64,000 bases of DNA, taken from Loktanella sp. Alg231-35. Lineage in GTDB: Bacteria > Pseudomonadota > Alphaproteobacteria > Rhodobacterales > Rhodobacteraceae. The notes below the pieces were generated by a model, which was not told the DNA's origin, did not search any database, and was given only the letters and a program-made list of their open reading frames with translations. A program made the position numbers and the translations under genes. Positions 44,304 to 52,895 of the stretch are shown piece after piece. The stretch covers positions 248,001-312,000 of the forward strand of contig NZ_FREV01000001.1 of assembly GCF_900143545.1 (NCBI RefSeq). Reading direction: 5' to 3'. The first letter of the stretch is position 1. Every line of letters starts with the position of its first letter.

Positions 44304-44900
44304 ATGGGAGCTAGAGCAAAATTTCTCGTAGACGCTGAACGCTGCATCGAATGCAACGCCTGTGTCACTGCATGTAAGAACGAGCATGAGGTGCCCTGGG
44401 GCATCAACCGTCGGAAGGTTGTGACGATCAATGATGGCAAACCCGGCGAGAGGTCGATTTCGGTGGCCTGCATGCATTGTTCGGATGCGCCATGCATGGC
44501 CGTCTGCCCGGTGGATTGCTTTTACCAAAACGAAGAAGGGGTGGTTCTGCACTCCAAAGACCTTTGCATTGGGTGTGGATATTGCTTCTACGCGTGCCCC
44601 TTCGGCGCGCCGCAGTTTCCACAGGCCGGTAACTTTGGATCACGCGGCAAGATGGACAAATGTACCTTCTGCGCCGGCGGCCCAGAGGAAACGCACTCTT
44701 CCGCCGAGTTCGCCAAATATGGGCGCAACCGGATCGCAGAGGGCAAACTGCCGATCTGTGCGGAAATGTGTGCAACCAAGGCGCTGCTTGCTGGTGATGG
44801 GGACGTTGTCTCTGGCATTTATCGCGAGCGGGTCGTTGCTCGTGGTTTTGGGTCCGGCGCCTGGGGCTGGGGCACTGCCTATGATCAGAAGGGTGGCTAG
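44304..44900 (+). CDS. fdhB: Formate dehydrogenase beta (iron-sulfur) subunit
   Basis: 198 residues with four 4Fe-4S motif sets: CIECNACVTACKNE, CMHCSDAPCMAVCP, CIGCGYCFYACPFG and the C..CAEMC set near residue 155, plus KCTFC. This is the FDH3-type beta subunit, which passes electrons from FdhA to the membrane cytochrome. Strong AAGGGAG ribosome-binding site. No own signal peptide; it is probably exported with FdhA through Tat. Confidence 0.95.
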   Translation: MGARAKFLVDAERCIECNACVTACKNEHEVPWGINRRKVVTINDGKPGERSISVACMHCSDAPCMAVCPVDCFYQNEEGVVLHSKDLCIGCGYCFYACPFGAPQFPQAGNFGSRGKMDKCTFCAGGPEETHSSAEFAKYGRNRIAEGKLPICAEMCATKALLAGDGDVVSGIYRERVVARGFGSGAWGWGTAYDQKGG

Positions 44901-44931
44901 CCCCACGCACCTTCGCATGAGTTGAAAGATT

Positions 44932-44954
44932 GGGGCGGTCCGCTGGATCGCCCC
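44932..44954 (+). promoter_or_regulatory. Stem-loop between fdhB and fdhC
   Basis: 10-bp stem GGGGCGGTCC/GGATCGCCCC (one G-U pair) with a GCT loop, in the 85-base gap between the two genes. No following T-run, so it probably stabilises or separates the upstream fdhA-fdhB message and not ends it. Confidence 0.7.
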
Positions 44955-44985
44955 CGATCAAATTCTACAATTCGGGGAGTTCACC

Positions 44986-46182
44986 ATGCTGCGCGTCTTG
45001 CTCGCTCTGATGCTGACCATCGTGTTCACGTCAACCGCAACCGCACAAGATGAAGCGACGCTTGATCGGTCCGCGACGGGCGGTGCCCAGACATTGGAAG
45101 ATATCCTCGCGCGCCAGCGTGGCGAGGTGGTCGAAGATAGTTTCCGGAGCAACCTTGTTGGAAACCCTGACGCCGCGGCCGACATCACCAATCAACTTGG
45201 CACGTTGGGCGGCGCCTCTGACCCTGATCTGTGGCGGGCACTGCGCTTTGACAGCGCAGATATTACAGCGTCAAACAATGGCCCCGCCGCAACTGTGTTG
45301 ATGCAAGACGGCGGCATGCGCTGGCTTTCGTTCCGCGAAGGGCCATTGATCACCTACGGTGGCTATCTGATGATAGGTACTCTGGCATTATTGGCCGTGT
45401 TCTTTCTGATCCGTGGCCGCATTCGGATAGATGGCGAAAAGACCGGGCGCACTATTGAGCGGTTCAAATGGATTGAACGATTTGGACATTGGCTGCTCGC
45501 AGGATCTTTCATTCTATTGGGTATCACCGGTTTGGTCTCATTGATGGGGCGCAAGTTTCTGATTCCAACCTTTGGACACGACGCATTTGCTTTCATCGCG
45601 GTTTGGTCAAAATGGATCCACAACAACGTGTCATGGGCCTTTATGCTTGGCTTGATCATGATCTTTGTGATGTGGGTCTTGCATAACTTGCCAGACAGAA
45701 CCGACATCAAATGGCTGATGCAAGGCGGCGGGATATTCACCAAATCACACCCTCCGGCGAAAAAATTCAACGCCGGGCAAAAGCTGATCTTTTGGTCGGT
45801 CATCCTTCTGGGGGCATCCATTTCGGTCACCGGTCTTGCGTTGCTGTTCCCATTCGAGATCAACATGTTCGCCGCGACCTTCGCAAAGTTAAACAGCTTT
45901 GGGATCTCTGGGGCGCTTGGCCTTGGTGAACTCCCGACTGTCCTTGCGCCGCACGAAGAAATGCAGCTGGCACAGCTTTGGCATGCGATTGTCAGCTTTG
46001 TGCTGATGGCGATCGTACTTGCCCACATCTACATCGGGTCTGTTGGGATGGAAGGCGCATATGACGCCATGGGGTCCGGCGAGGTCGAAGAACAATGGGC
46101 CCGCGAACACCATTCAATTTGGGTGGATGAGGTCAAAGCAAAAGAAGGCGTTGCGCCCGAAGGTGCATCGCCCGCTGAATAG
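44986..46182 (+). CDS. fdhC: Formate dehydrogenase gamma subunit (cytochrome b556)
   Basis: 398 residues. Signal peptide MLRVLLALMLTIVFTSTATA, a periplasmic region of about 100 residues, then helices near 125-145, 168-190, 218-238, 263-285 and 328-350. Heme-binding histidines are expected in RFGHWLLAGSF, SKWIHNNVSW and LWHAIVSFV..HIYIG. It hands electrons from FdhB to quinone. The C-terminal tail WAREHHSIWVDEVKAKEG is the usual FdhC ending. Confidence 0.94.
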   Translation: MLRVLLALMLTIVFTSTATAQDEATLDRSATGGAQTLEDILARQRGEVVEDSFRSNLVGNPDAAADITNQLGTLGGASDPDLWRALRFDSADITASNNGPAATVLMQDGGMRWLSFREGPLITYGGYLMIGTLALLAVFFLIRGRIRIDGEKTGRTIERFKWIERFGHWLLAGSFILLGITGLVSLMGRKFLIPTFGHDAFAFIAVWSKWIHNNVSWAFMLGLIMIFVMWVLHNLPDRTDIKWLMQGGGIFTKSHPPAKKFNAGQKLIFWSVILLGASISVTGLALLFPFEINMFAATFAKLNSFGISGALGLGELPTVLAPHEEMQLAQLWHAIVSFVLMAIVLAHIYIGSVGMEGAYDAMGSGEVEEQWAREHHSIWVDEVKAKEGVAPEGASPAE

Positions 46183-47496
46183 ATGCACAAGGCGTGCTGC
46201 GCCTCATTGTTGTTGGCATTGCCTGTGCAAGCACAGGACTTTTTCACACTGCAAGGGCACGGCGGACCGATAATGGATATTGCCGTGTCGCCCTCTGGTC
46301 AAATCGCAACGGCGAGCTTTGACAACGCCGTTGGGGTCTGGGATCGCAGTTTACCTGTTTGGTACGACGGGCACAGGGCCGCGGTGAACGTTGCAACGTT
46401 CTGGACGGATGAGATCATATTGTCAGCCGGGGATGATTTTGATGTCTTGATCTGGACGGACCCGCAATCGCCGCGCGTGCTGGGGCAACATGACGCTAAG
46501 GTGTTGGCACTTGCAGTCTCTCATGAGGCCGAAATGGCCGCGTCCGCAAGCTGGGACGCAACCGTTGGACTATGGCCGCTAGAACTGGATGGGCAGGACG
46601 GGACTGCGGCCCCAATCAAACTTCGCGGTCACAGGCAGGGCGTCAACGATGTTGTCTTTTCGAACGATGGAAAGCGCCTATTTTCTGCATCAACTGATGG
46701 CACGATCCGGGTTTGGGATGTGGCGAGTGGCACGCAAACTCATCTTTTGGCCAGCCACGGTTTTGGGGTGAATGAGCTTGTACTGAACGAAGCGGATGGC
46801 TGGTTGGCCTATGGTGCGGTTGATGGCAGTACACGGTTCATCGACCCACATACCGGCGATCTGCTCCGAGACATCACGCTGGAACGACGCCCGATCCTGT
46901 CGCTGGCCTATGATGATAACTCTCGCCAATTGGCGGTTGGTGATGGGGATGGCTATATCATGCTGGTCGACACGACGGATATGTCCATCGCAAGGGACTT
47001 CCGCGCGACGCAGCAAGGGCCGGTTTGGGCGCTCGCCTTCTCGCCTGATGGGCTGAATATCCATGCAGGCGGCATCGATAACACCATGTACTCGTGGCCG
47101 ATTGAGACGATGTCCCTGCACGAGCCGATGAATGCCGAGATCAGGTCATTTCTTGAAGATCCAGACGTTCTTGAAAACGGAGAGCGGCAGTACAAACGCA
47201 AATGCTCGATCTGCCATACTGTGACGGAAGGCAGCGAACGGCGGGCTGGTCCGACATTGCATCAGCTTTTTGGTCGCCCGGCGGGGACCGTCCCCGACTA
47301 CAGCTACTCTGCGACGTTGCTACAAGCAGATATAGTCTGGTCAGCGGCGACGATAAATGCTTTGTTCGATGAAGGCCCAGACCACTATATTCCCGGCACG
47401 AAAATGCCAATGCAGCGGATCGCAGGCCAGCAGGATCGTGATGATCTTATTGACTATTTGCAACGCGTGACCGCCAGAAATGGAGACCTGGAATGA
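46183..47496 (+). CDS. Exported WD40-repeat protein with C-terminal c-type cytochrome
   Basis: 437 residues. Signal peptide about 1-18, then around seven WD40-like repeats (for example GHRQGVNDVVFSNDGK and STDGTIRVWDV) up to about residue 315. A single-heme cytochrome c follows with CSICH (Cys341, Cys344, His345), AGPTLHQLFGRPAGT and TKMPMQ as the axial methionine. ATG directly after the fdhC stop. The cytochrome part resembles small class I cytochromes, so it may take electrons from, or report on, the formate dehydrogenase complex. The WD40 propeller may hold it to the membrane subunit. Confidence 0.88.
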   Translation: MHKACCASLLLALPVQAQDFFTLQGHGGPIMDIAVSPSGQIATASFDNAVGVWDRSLPVWYDGHRAAVNVATFWTDEIILSAGDDFDVLIWTDPQSPRVLGQHDAKVLALAVSHEAEMAASASWDATVGLWPLELDGQDGTAAPIKLRGHRQGVNDVVFSNDGKRLFSASTDGTIRVWDVASGTQTHLLASHGFGVNELVLNEADGWLAYGAVDGSTRFIDPHTGDLLRDITLERRPILSLAYDDNSRQLAVGDGDGYIMLVDTTDMSIARDFRATQQGPVWALAFSPDGLNIHAGGIDNTMYSWPIETMSLHEPMNAEIRSFLEDPDVLENGERQYKRKCSICHTVTEGSERRAGPTLHQLFGRPAGTVPDYSYSATLLQADIVWSAATINALFDEGPDHYIPGTKMPMQRIAGQQDRDDLIDYLQRVTARNGDLE

Positions 47497-47621
47497 AAGC
47501 CATGCTGACAGCTTTTGCAGCCATTGCCGTGATCGCGGTTGGGGCAAGTATTGTTTTAGGCAACGCGGGCTTTTCCAGCCAAGAGCGTGCTGCTGGCGCA
47601 TCGGTGCGCCTTGACGATTAA
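47493..47621 (+). CDS. 42-residue small membrane protein
   Basis: Short frame MKAMLTAFAAIAVIAVGASI... with one hydrophobic helix (about 4-23) and a polar tail ending RAAGASVRLDD. Its ATG overlaps the WD40-cytochrome stop (ATGA), which supports real translation. The gap to tupB would otherwise be 154 bases. It may be a small subunit of the formate dehydrogenase complex. No homologue recognised with certainty. Confidence 0.7.
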   Translation: MKAMLTAFAAIAVIAVGASIVLGNAGFSSQERAAGASVRLDD

Positions 47622-47650
47622 CGGTAAGTATCGGGCAGGGCACTGACGAC

Positions 47651-48355
47651 ATGAACGATATCTGGGCGGGTCTTGGATCAGCGTTTTGGCTGATCGTGAC
47701 CGGTGATCCTGACCTGATAGAAATCACGCTACGGTCCTTGCAGGTGAGCGTTTCCGCGCTTGTGATTGCCTCGCTCATTGCATTGCCTTTTGGTACGTGG
47801 CTTGCCATTCGCCGCTTTCGGTTCCGGCGGGCGACAATCGCGGCACTCAACGCGTTGATGGGCCTGCCCCCGGTTGTCGTCGGGTTGATTGTTTATCTTT
47901 TGCTGTCGCGCTCTGGTCCCTTTGGGGTGCTGGGGCTGCTTTTCACGCCAACGGCGATGATCATCGCGCAGGTCATCATTATCACGCCGCTGATTGCCTC
48001 GATCACGCATCAGGCGATGCGCGAGCTTTGGGCGGAGTATCACGACCTTCTGATTTCGCTGAATACCAGCAACTGGCAGCGCGTGCGCACGTTGATCTAC
48101 GATGGCCGCCGGGCGCTGTTGACGGCGTCATTGGCAGGCTTCGGACGCGCGATTGGTGAGGTGGGCGCGATCATGATTGTCGGCGGCAACATTGATCACG
48201 CCACCCGCGTGCTAACAACCGCAATCGCGCTGGAAACTGGCAAAGGCGACTTTGCCTTGGCACTTGGTCTTGGCTTTGTCCTGATCGCGCTCGCGCTGAT
48301 CGTGAACTTTGCGATCCATGTCCTGTCCCGGACCGAGCGAGAGGGCAGGTGGTAA
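47651..48355 (+). CDS. tupB: Tungstate-type ABC transporter permease
   Basis: 234 residues with about five membrane helices. ALPFGTWLAIRRFRFRR and LNALMGLPPVVVGLIVYLLLSRSG are typical of TupB/WtpB, and FGRAIGEVGAIMIVGGNI contains the EAA-like loop that contacts the ATPase. Expected to form the inner-membrane channel for tungstate import. Its stop overlaps the tupC start (TAATG). Confidence 0.92.
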   Translation: MNDIWAGLGSAFWLIVTGDPDLIEITLRSLQVSVSALVIASLIALPFGTWLAIRRFRFRRATIAALNALMGLPPVVVGLIVYLLLSRSGPFGVLGLLFTPTAMIIAQVIIITPLIASITHQAMRELWAEYHDLLISLNTSNWQRVRTLIYDGRRALLTASLAGFGRAIGEVGAIMIVGGNIDHATRVLTTAIALETGKGDFALALGLGFVLIALALIVNFAIHVLSRTEREGRW

Positions 48356-49062
48356 TGACCCTCACTGCAAAACTCAAAGATGTTTGCGTCAAGCGGCAGC
48401 ACAAGACGATTTTGGGGCCGATCAGCTATGACCTGAACCCTGCGGGCATTACCATTGTACTGGGCCCTAATGGCGCCGGTAAGACCACCTTTCTAAAGGT
48501 GTTGCACGGTGTTGAGCGGTTGTCGTCCGGACATATGACATGGTCCGTTTCCGATGATGAAGCGCGCGCCTCTCAGGCCTATGTCTTTCAAAGCCCAATC
48601 ATGTTGCGCCGGACAGTGCGCCAAAACCTTGCCTTTCCATTGCAACTGGTCGGAATGCCCAAAGCCCAAATCGCAGAGCGGGTCGAAAGCTGGGCACAAA
48701 AAATTGGCCTTGCGCAGGCATTGGAGGTTTCCGCGCCACGTCTCTCTGGCGGAGAAAAGCAAAAACTGGCGCTGGCGCGCGCGCTGATTCGAGAACCGAA
48801 GGTCGTGTTCTTGGATGAACCTTGTGCAAATCTCGACGGGCGCTCTACCCGCGAGATCGAGGCGTTGCTGATCAAAGCCAACGAGGCTGGAACAAGTATA
48901 ATCATGACGACGCATCACATTGGGCAGGCGAAACGACTGGCTGAAAACGTCATCTTTCTTCTGGACGGCAAGATACACGACAGTGATGCAGCAGCATCAT
49001 TTTTCACCACGTCACGCACGGCCGAGGCAGGCGCATTCCTTGCAGGAGACATCGTTGAATGA
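48355..49062 (+). CDS. tupC: Tungstate-type ABC transporter ATP-binding protein
   Basis: 235 residues. Walker A is GPNGAGKTTFLKVL near residue 42, the signature LSGGEKQKLALARAL near 128, Walker B VVFLDEPCANLD and the switch histidine in MTTHHIGQAKRL. Last gene of the fdh operon. No regulatory TOBE/MOP domain at the C-terminus, in line with Tup transporters and unlike ModC. Confidence 0.93.
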   Translation: MTLTAKLKDVCVKRQHKTILGPISYDLNPAGITIVLGPNGAGKTTFLKVLHGVERLSSGHMTWSVSDDEARASQAYVFQSPIMLRRTVRQNLAFPLQLVGMPKAQIAERVESWAQKIGLAQALEVSAPRLSGGEKQKLALARALIREPKVVFLDEPCANLDGRSTREIEALLIKANEAGTSIIMTTHHIGQAKRLAENVIFLLDGKIHDSDAAASFFTTSRTAEAGAFLAGDIVE

Positions 49063-49221
49063 TCCGGCCCTAACCCCAACCTGTATGGCGTCCTAAACTG
49101 ATTGAGAATTCGGCACATCTGGTTGGTTTGATTGTGCGGCGTTCTGGCGGTTCCCCATGGCTGATTGATCAGGTGCCAGCGAAATTACGTCTGGGGTTTT
49201 GCCAAAGAAGACAAGCCCACA

Positions 49222-50094
49222 CTATGTGAACTTCCGGAACAGTTTGGTTTGGTCAAACATATCTTCTAGCTCTTCGATGCGGGCCTTGGTTTGTGTCCAG
49301 TTCAACGTTTGCGCGGCTGAAATCATCGTTTCCAATAGCAGCATCGTCGTTGTCGCACTGTCCCAAGCTGATGGCACAACGATCCGATTGCTTAGGCAAA
49401 CTGTTGCCAATTGATGCACCGGCGAACGCCACTGGTCGGTCATCAAAATGATCTGGGCCCCACGTTCATGGGCGAGTTCGGCCAGCTTTAGCGTGTTATT
49501 CTCGTATCGCCGCACGTCGAAGACGACGAAAACGTCCCCTTCCTTCGCATTCAGCAGGTAGTGGGGCCATGTGTTTGAGGTGGATTGCACATGCGTTACA
49601 TCGGGCCGGATGACTTGCATATGCAGGAACAGGTATTCCGCCAAGGTATGTGTAATCCGACCTCCGACGATAAATAGATGTCGATCCACGTCCGCCATCA
49701 AATTGCAGGCATGGTCAAAGGCTGAAGGGTCAATCTGGCCCAACGTAAGGCGGATGTTTTCTATCACCGCCTCAGTAAAGCGATTGAGGATATGACCCGA
49801 GGGTGCTGCTTCTGCCCATGTGTCATGTTTGGCAATGGGCGTTTTTACTTTAGCTTTCAGTTCCTCGCGCAATGCTGCCTGAAATTCTGGGTACCCTTTG
49901 TAGCCAAGTTTTTGAACCATGCGGGCGACGGTCGGCACGGACACGCCCGCATCTTTTGCAAGGGCGGTCAGCGGACCAAGGCCTGAGGCTGGGTAGGTTT
50001 CCAGTACAGACAACGCCAGCTGCCGCTCTGCCCGTGTCAGGTCGTCCAACATCTTGTGGATGTGATCTGATATCGTTTGTGCGGCTTCTGCCAT
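49222..50094 (-). CDS. MurR/RpiR family transcriptional regulator
   Basis: 290 residues from ATG 50094, preceded by GGAG. N-terminal helix-turn-helix (about 10-80) with LTRAERQLALSVLETYPA and AGVSVPTVARMVQKLGYKGY, then an SIS sugar-binding domain (about 120-255) with LFIVGGRITHTLAEYLFLHM and DVFVVFDVRRYENNTL. It diverges from the catabolic operon at 50210, across a 115-base A+T-rich gap where its operators probably lie. The ligand may be a phosphosugar or another small anion. Confidence 0.92.
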   Translation of the reverse strand: MAEAAQTISDHIHKMLDDLTRAERQLALSVLETYPASGLGPLTALAKDAGVSVPTVARMVQKLGYKGYPEFQAALREELKAKVKTPIAKHDTWAEAAPSGHILNRFTEAVIENIRLTLGQIDPSAFDHACNLMADVDRHLFIVGGRITHTLAEYLFLHMQVIRPDVTHVQSTSNTWPHYLLNAKEGDVFVVFDVRRYENNTLKLAELAHERGAQIILMTDQWRSPVHQLATVCLSNRIVVPSAWDSATTTMLLLETMISAAQTLNWTQTKARIEELEDMFDQTKLFRKFT

Positions 50095-50209
50095 CGTCGT
50101 CTCCAGTTTATTCACAAAAATAACAGCGCAACTTGATGTGTTAAAAATATTTCATAATTGTGTTGACATGATCATCGCATTGCAAGCACTTTAATCCCTA
50201 GAGGTGGCT

Positions 50210-50965
50210 ATGGTCGTACGTCAATCAGATGAAAGTGTTGTTGAGGTTTCGCGTGGCGAGGCCCGTTCAGCGATTGTCTTGGTTTGTGAACATGCCAGTC
50301 CCCATATTCCTGCAGCGTTGCTCGATTTGGGGATCAAACCCGCCGCAAGGCGAAGCCATGTAGCGTGGGATCCTGGTGCGATGGCCGTGGCCCAACAGCT
50401 GTCGCAACACCTAGACGCGGTGCTTGTCGCATCAACCGTGTCCCGCCTTGTCTATGATTGTAATCGCCCGCCAGAGGCTCCCGACGCGATACCGACGCGC
50501 AACGAAGCCTATGAAGTGCCGGGCAACGTAGGCCTGACTGATGAAGAGAAACACGCTCGGGTCGTGCGCTATTACATCCCATTTCGCGAAAGACTTGCAT
50601 CAGAGATTGCCCGCCGCACCGATCCTGTCATCGTCACGATTCACAGCTTCACACCGATTTACAACGGCGAAAAGCGCGATGTCGAGATCGGCGTTTTGCA
50701 TGATCGTGATAGTGTGTTGGCCGACGCGGTAATGCGGGTCGCCGACAGTCGCGATGTACGCCGCAATGCCCCATACGGCCCCGAAGACGGGGTGACACAC
50801 ACCTTGAAAGAACATGCGATCAGGTATGGTCATCTCAACGTGATGATCGAAGTGCGGAACGATTTGATCGCAGATGACGCCGGACAAACGGCCATGGCCA
50901 AGACGCTAGCAGGTTGGATCACGCAAGCGCTGGAAACCTTGGGGGTCGATACATGCAAGGCCTGA
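50210..50965 (+). CDS. N-formylglutamate amidohydrolase family protein
   Basis: 251 residues from ATG 50210 (a GTG six bases upstream is possible). Family marks are IVLVCEHASPHIPAAL, VAWDPGAMAVAQQLSQHL, VSRLVYDCNRPPEAPD, VIVTIHSFTPIYNG and NVMIEVRNDLI. The family hydrolyses N-formylglutamate to formate and glutamate in histidine breakdown, but no hut genes are here. In this cluster it may instead cleave a gamma-glutamyl or N-acyl amide made by the GlnA-like ligase at 54006; this is inference. Confidence 0.9.
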   Translation: MVVRQSDESVVEVSRGEARSAIVLVCEHASPHIPAALLDLGIKPAARRSHVAWDPGAMAVAQQLSQHLDAVLVASTVSRLVYDCNRPPEAPDAIPTRNEAYEVPGNVGLTDEEKHARVVRYYIPFRERLASEIARRTDPVIVTIHSFTPIYNGEKRDVEIGVLHDRDSVLADAVMRVADSRDVRRNAPYGPEDGVTHTLKEHAIRYGHLNVMIEVRNDLIADDAGQTAMAKTLAGWITQALETLGVDTCKA

Positions 50966-51522
50966 TGCGCGGATATATTCGCGGTGTCGATGCCGTGAAC
51001 TATCGGCTGGGCCGGGTGGCGATGTACGGGATCTTTGTGCTGATGGGAATCCTCCTGTGGTCCTCGGTCAGCAAAACGTTCTTTCTGCCAACGCTCTGGA
51101 CGCTGGAAATGGCGCAGTTCGTGATGGTTGGATACTATATCCTGGGTGGGCCATATTCCCTGCAGCTAGGCTCGAATGTGCGCATGGACTTGCTGTACGG
51201 CGACTGGTCTGTGCGGCGAAAAGCCTGGTTTGACGCGATCACAGTGCTGTTCCTGATCTTCTATCTTTGTGTGCTGATTTATGGGGCCGTCAGCTCAACT
51301 GCATATTCCCTAGGATACTGGAAAAGCGCGCCATTCTCGTTTCTTGCAGGCCTCGTCACTGGCGCTGAGGAGATCGGCACGCTGGAAAGATCGTCGTCCT
51401 CGTGGCGTCCGTATCTTTGGCCAATCAAAGTGGTGATGATTGTCGGTTTCTTCTTGATGCTGCTGCAATGCATTTCGGAGTTCTTCAAGGATATCCTGCG
51501 TCTCAAGGGTGCTGAAATCTGA
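50953..51522 (+). CDS. TRAP transporter small permease (DctQ type)
   Basis: 189 residues with four membrane helices near 20-40, 55-75, 90-112 and 152-172. The core LEMAQFVMVGYYILGGPYSLQ and NVRMDLLYGDW is typical of the DctQ subunit. It overlaps the end of the amidohydrolase gene; the start may be ATG 50953 or ATG 50965 (TGATG). Partners are the large permease and the binding protein that follow. Confidence 0.93.
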   Translation: MQGLMRGYIRGVDAVNYRLGRVAMYGIFVLMGILLWSSVSKTFFLPTLWTLEMAQFVMVGYYILGGPYSLQLGSNVRMDLLYGDWSVRRKAWFDAITVLFLIFYLCVLIYGAVSSTAYSLGYWKSAPFSFLAGLVTGAEEIGTLERSSSSWRPYLWPIKVVMIVGFFLMLLQCISEFFKDILRLKGAEI

Positions 51523-52847
51523 TGCCTTATGAGATGATCGCGACCCTCATGTTCTCGACCATGATGCTGATGCTGCTCACTGGGCAGCGGGTGTTTGGCG
51601 CAATAGGGTTTGTGGCGGTTGTCGCGGCCTTGCTGCTATGGGGCGACAAGGGCGGGTATGACATCGGCTTTGCCGCCGCGATGAAGCTGATGAAATGGTA
51701 TCCGCTTCTAACGCTGCCCATGTTCATTTTCATGGGTTACGTCTTGAGTGAATCCAAGATTGCCGATGACCTTTACAAGATGTTTCACGTCTGGATGGGC
51801 GGTTTGCGGGGCGGGCTTGCCATCGGGACGATTGGATTGATGGTGCTGATCTCGGCAATGAACGGTCTAAGCGTCGCGGGCATGGCGATTGGTGCCACAA
51901 TTGCGCTGCCCGAGTTGCTGAAACGCGGTTACGATAAGCGCATGGTAACAGGGGTCATTCAGGCGGGATCATCGCTTGGCATTCTGGTGCCGCCATCCGT
52001 CGTGCTTGTGCTTTACGCGATGATCGCGCGGCAACCGGTCGGTCAGCTATGGCTGGCCGGAGTTGTGCCGGGGCTGATGATGGCGGCAATGTTCATCCTT
52101 TACATCGTCATCCGCTGTTGGAAAAATCCCGATCTTGGACCCGCTTTGGATGCGGAAGAGCGCGACCTGCCAATGGCTGAAAAGCTGCGGTTGCTTCGCG
52201 CCGGACTGCTGCCACTGATCATCTTTGCGGTAATGATGGTGCCTTTTGTCAACGGGTGGACATCGCTGGTCGAAAGCTCTGCCATCGGCGCGATGACAGC
52301 CTTCATGGCGGCGGTGTTTAAGGGCCGCATGACCCGTGAAGTGTTCGAGAATTCGGTCCGCAATACGCTGGGCATCACCTGCATGTTCATGTGGATCATC
52401 CTTGCAGCACTGGCCTTTGGGGCGGTGTTCGATGGGCTGGGCGCTGTAAAGGCCATCGAAAGCCTGTTCACCGAACGCCTTGGCTTGAACCCGTGGGTGA
52501 TCCTGATCTTGATGCAGCTTTCGTTTATCTTGATGGGGACCTTTTTGGATGACACGGCAATGCTGGTCATCGTGGCTCCGCTGTACGTGCCGCTGGTTGG
52601 GGCGCTTGGGTTCGATTTGATCTGGTATGGGATCCTCTACACCATCACCTGCCAGATTGCGTATATGACGCCGCCATTCGGCTACAACCTGTTCCTGATG
52701 CGGGCGATGGCCCCGCCTGAGATCAGCATCCAAGACATCTATCGTTCCATCGGGCCATTTGTTCTGGTGATGATTGGGGCGCTCATCCTCGTGATGGTGT
52801 TCCCGCAACTGGCACTTTGGCTACCGACCTATGTTTACGGAAATTAA
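51522..52847 (+). CDS. TRAP transporter large permease (DctM type)
   Basis: 441 residues with about twelve hydrophobic segments, including the LPMFIFMGYVLSESKIADDL, SSLGILVPPSVVLVLYAMIA and LIWYGILYTITCQIAYMTPP regions diagnostic for DctM. Uses the sodium gradient to import the substrate captured by the periplasmic protein. ATG overlaps the small-permease stop by one base. Confidence 0.95.
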   Translation: MPYEMIATLMFSTMMLMLLTGQRVFGAIGFVAVVAALLLWGDKGGYDIGFAAAMKLMKWYPLLTLPMFIFMGYVLSESKIADDLYKMFHVWMGGLRGGLAIGTIGLMVLISAMNGLSVAGMAIGATIALPELLKRGYDKRMVTGVIQAGSSLGILVPPSVVLVLYAMIARQPVGQLWLAGVVPGLMMAAMFILYIVIRCWKNPDLGPALDAEERDLPMAEKLRLLRAGLLPLIIFAVMMVPFVNGWTSLVESSAIGAMTAFMAAVFKGRMTREVFENSVRNTLGITCMFMWIILAALAFGAVFDGLGAVKAIESLFTERLGLNPWVILILMQLSFILMGTFLDDTAMLVIVAPLYVPLVGALGFDLIWYGILYTITCQIAYMTPPFGYNLFLMRAMAPPEISIQDIYRSIGPFVLVMIGALILVMVFPQLALWLPTYVYGN

Positions 52848-52895
52848 AAACTGAGAACTCCGCCAACGGAGCTGAAATCAAACTAGGAGAGTATC

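Noticed and set aside
50163-50195. TTGACA followed by TTTAAT as promoter of the catabolic operon
   Set aside because: The spacer would be 21 bases; no acceptable -10 element lies at 16-18 bases. A promoter is likely in this gap but cannot be fixed.
50210-50965. Histidine utilisation (hut) context for the N-formylglutamate amidohydrolase
   Set aside because: No hutH, hutU, hutI or hutF gene is near, and the neighbours fit amine oxidation better.
52047-52808. Minus-strand frame of 253 codons inside the TRAP large permease
   Set aside because: Histidine/glutamine-rich sequence that is the usual antisense of membrane-protein codons.
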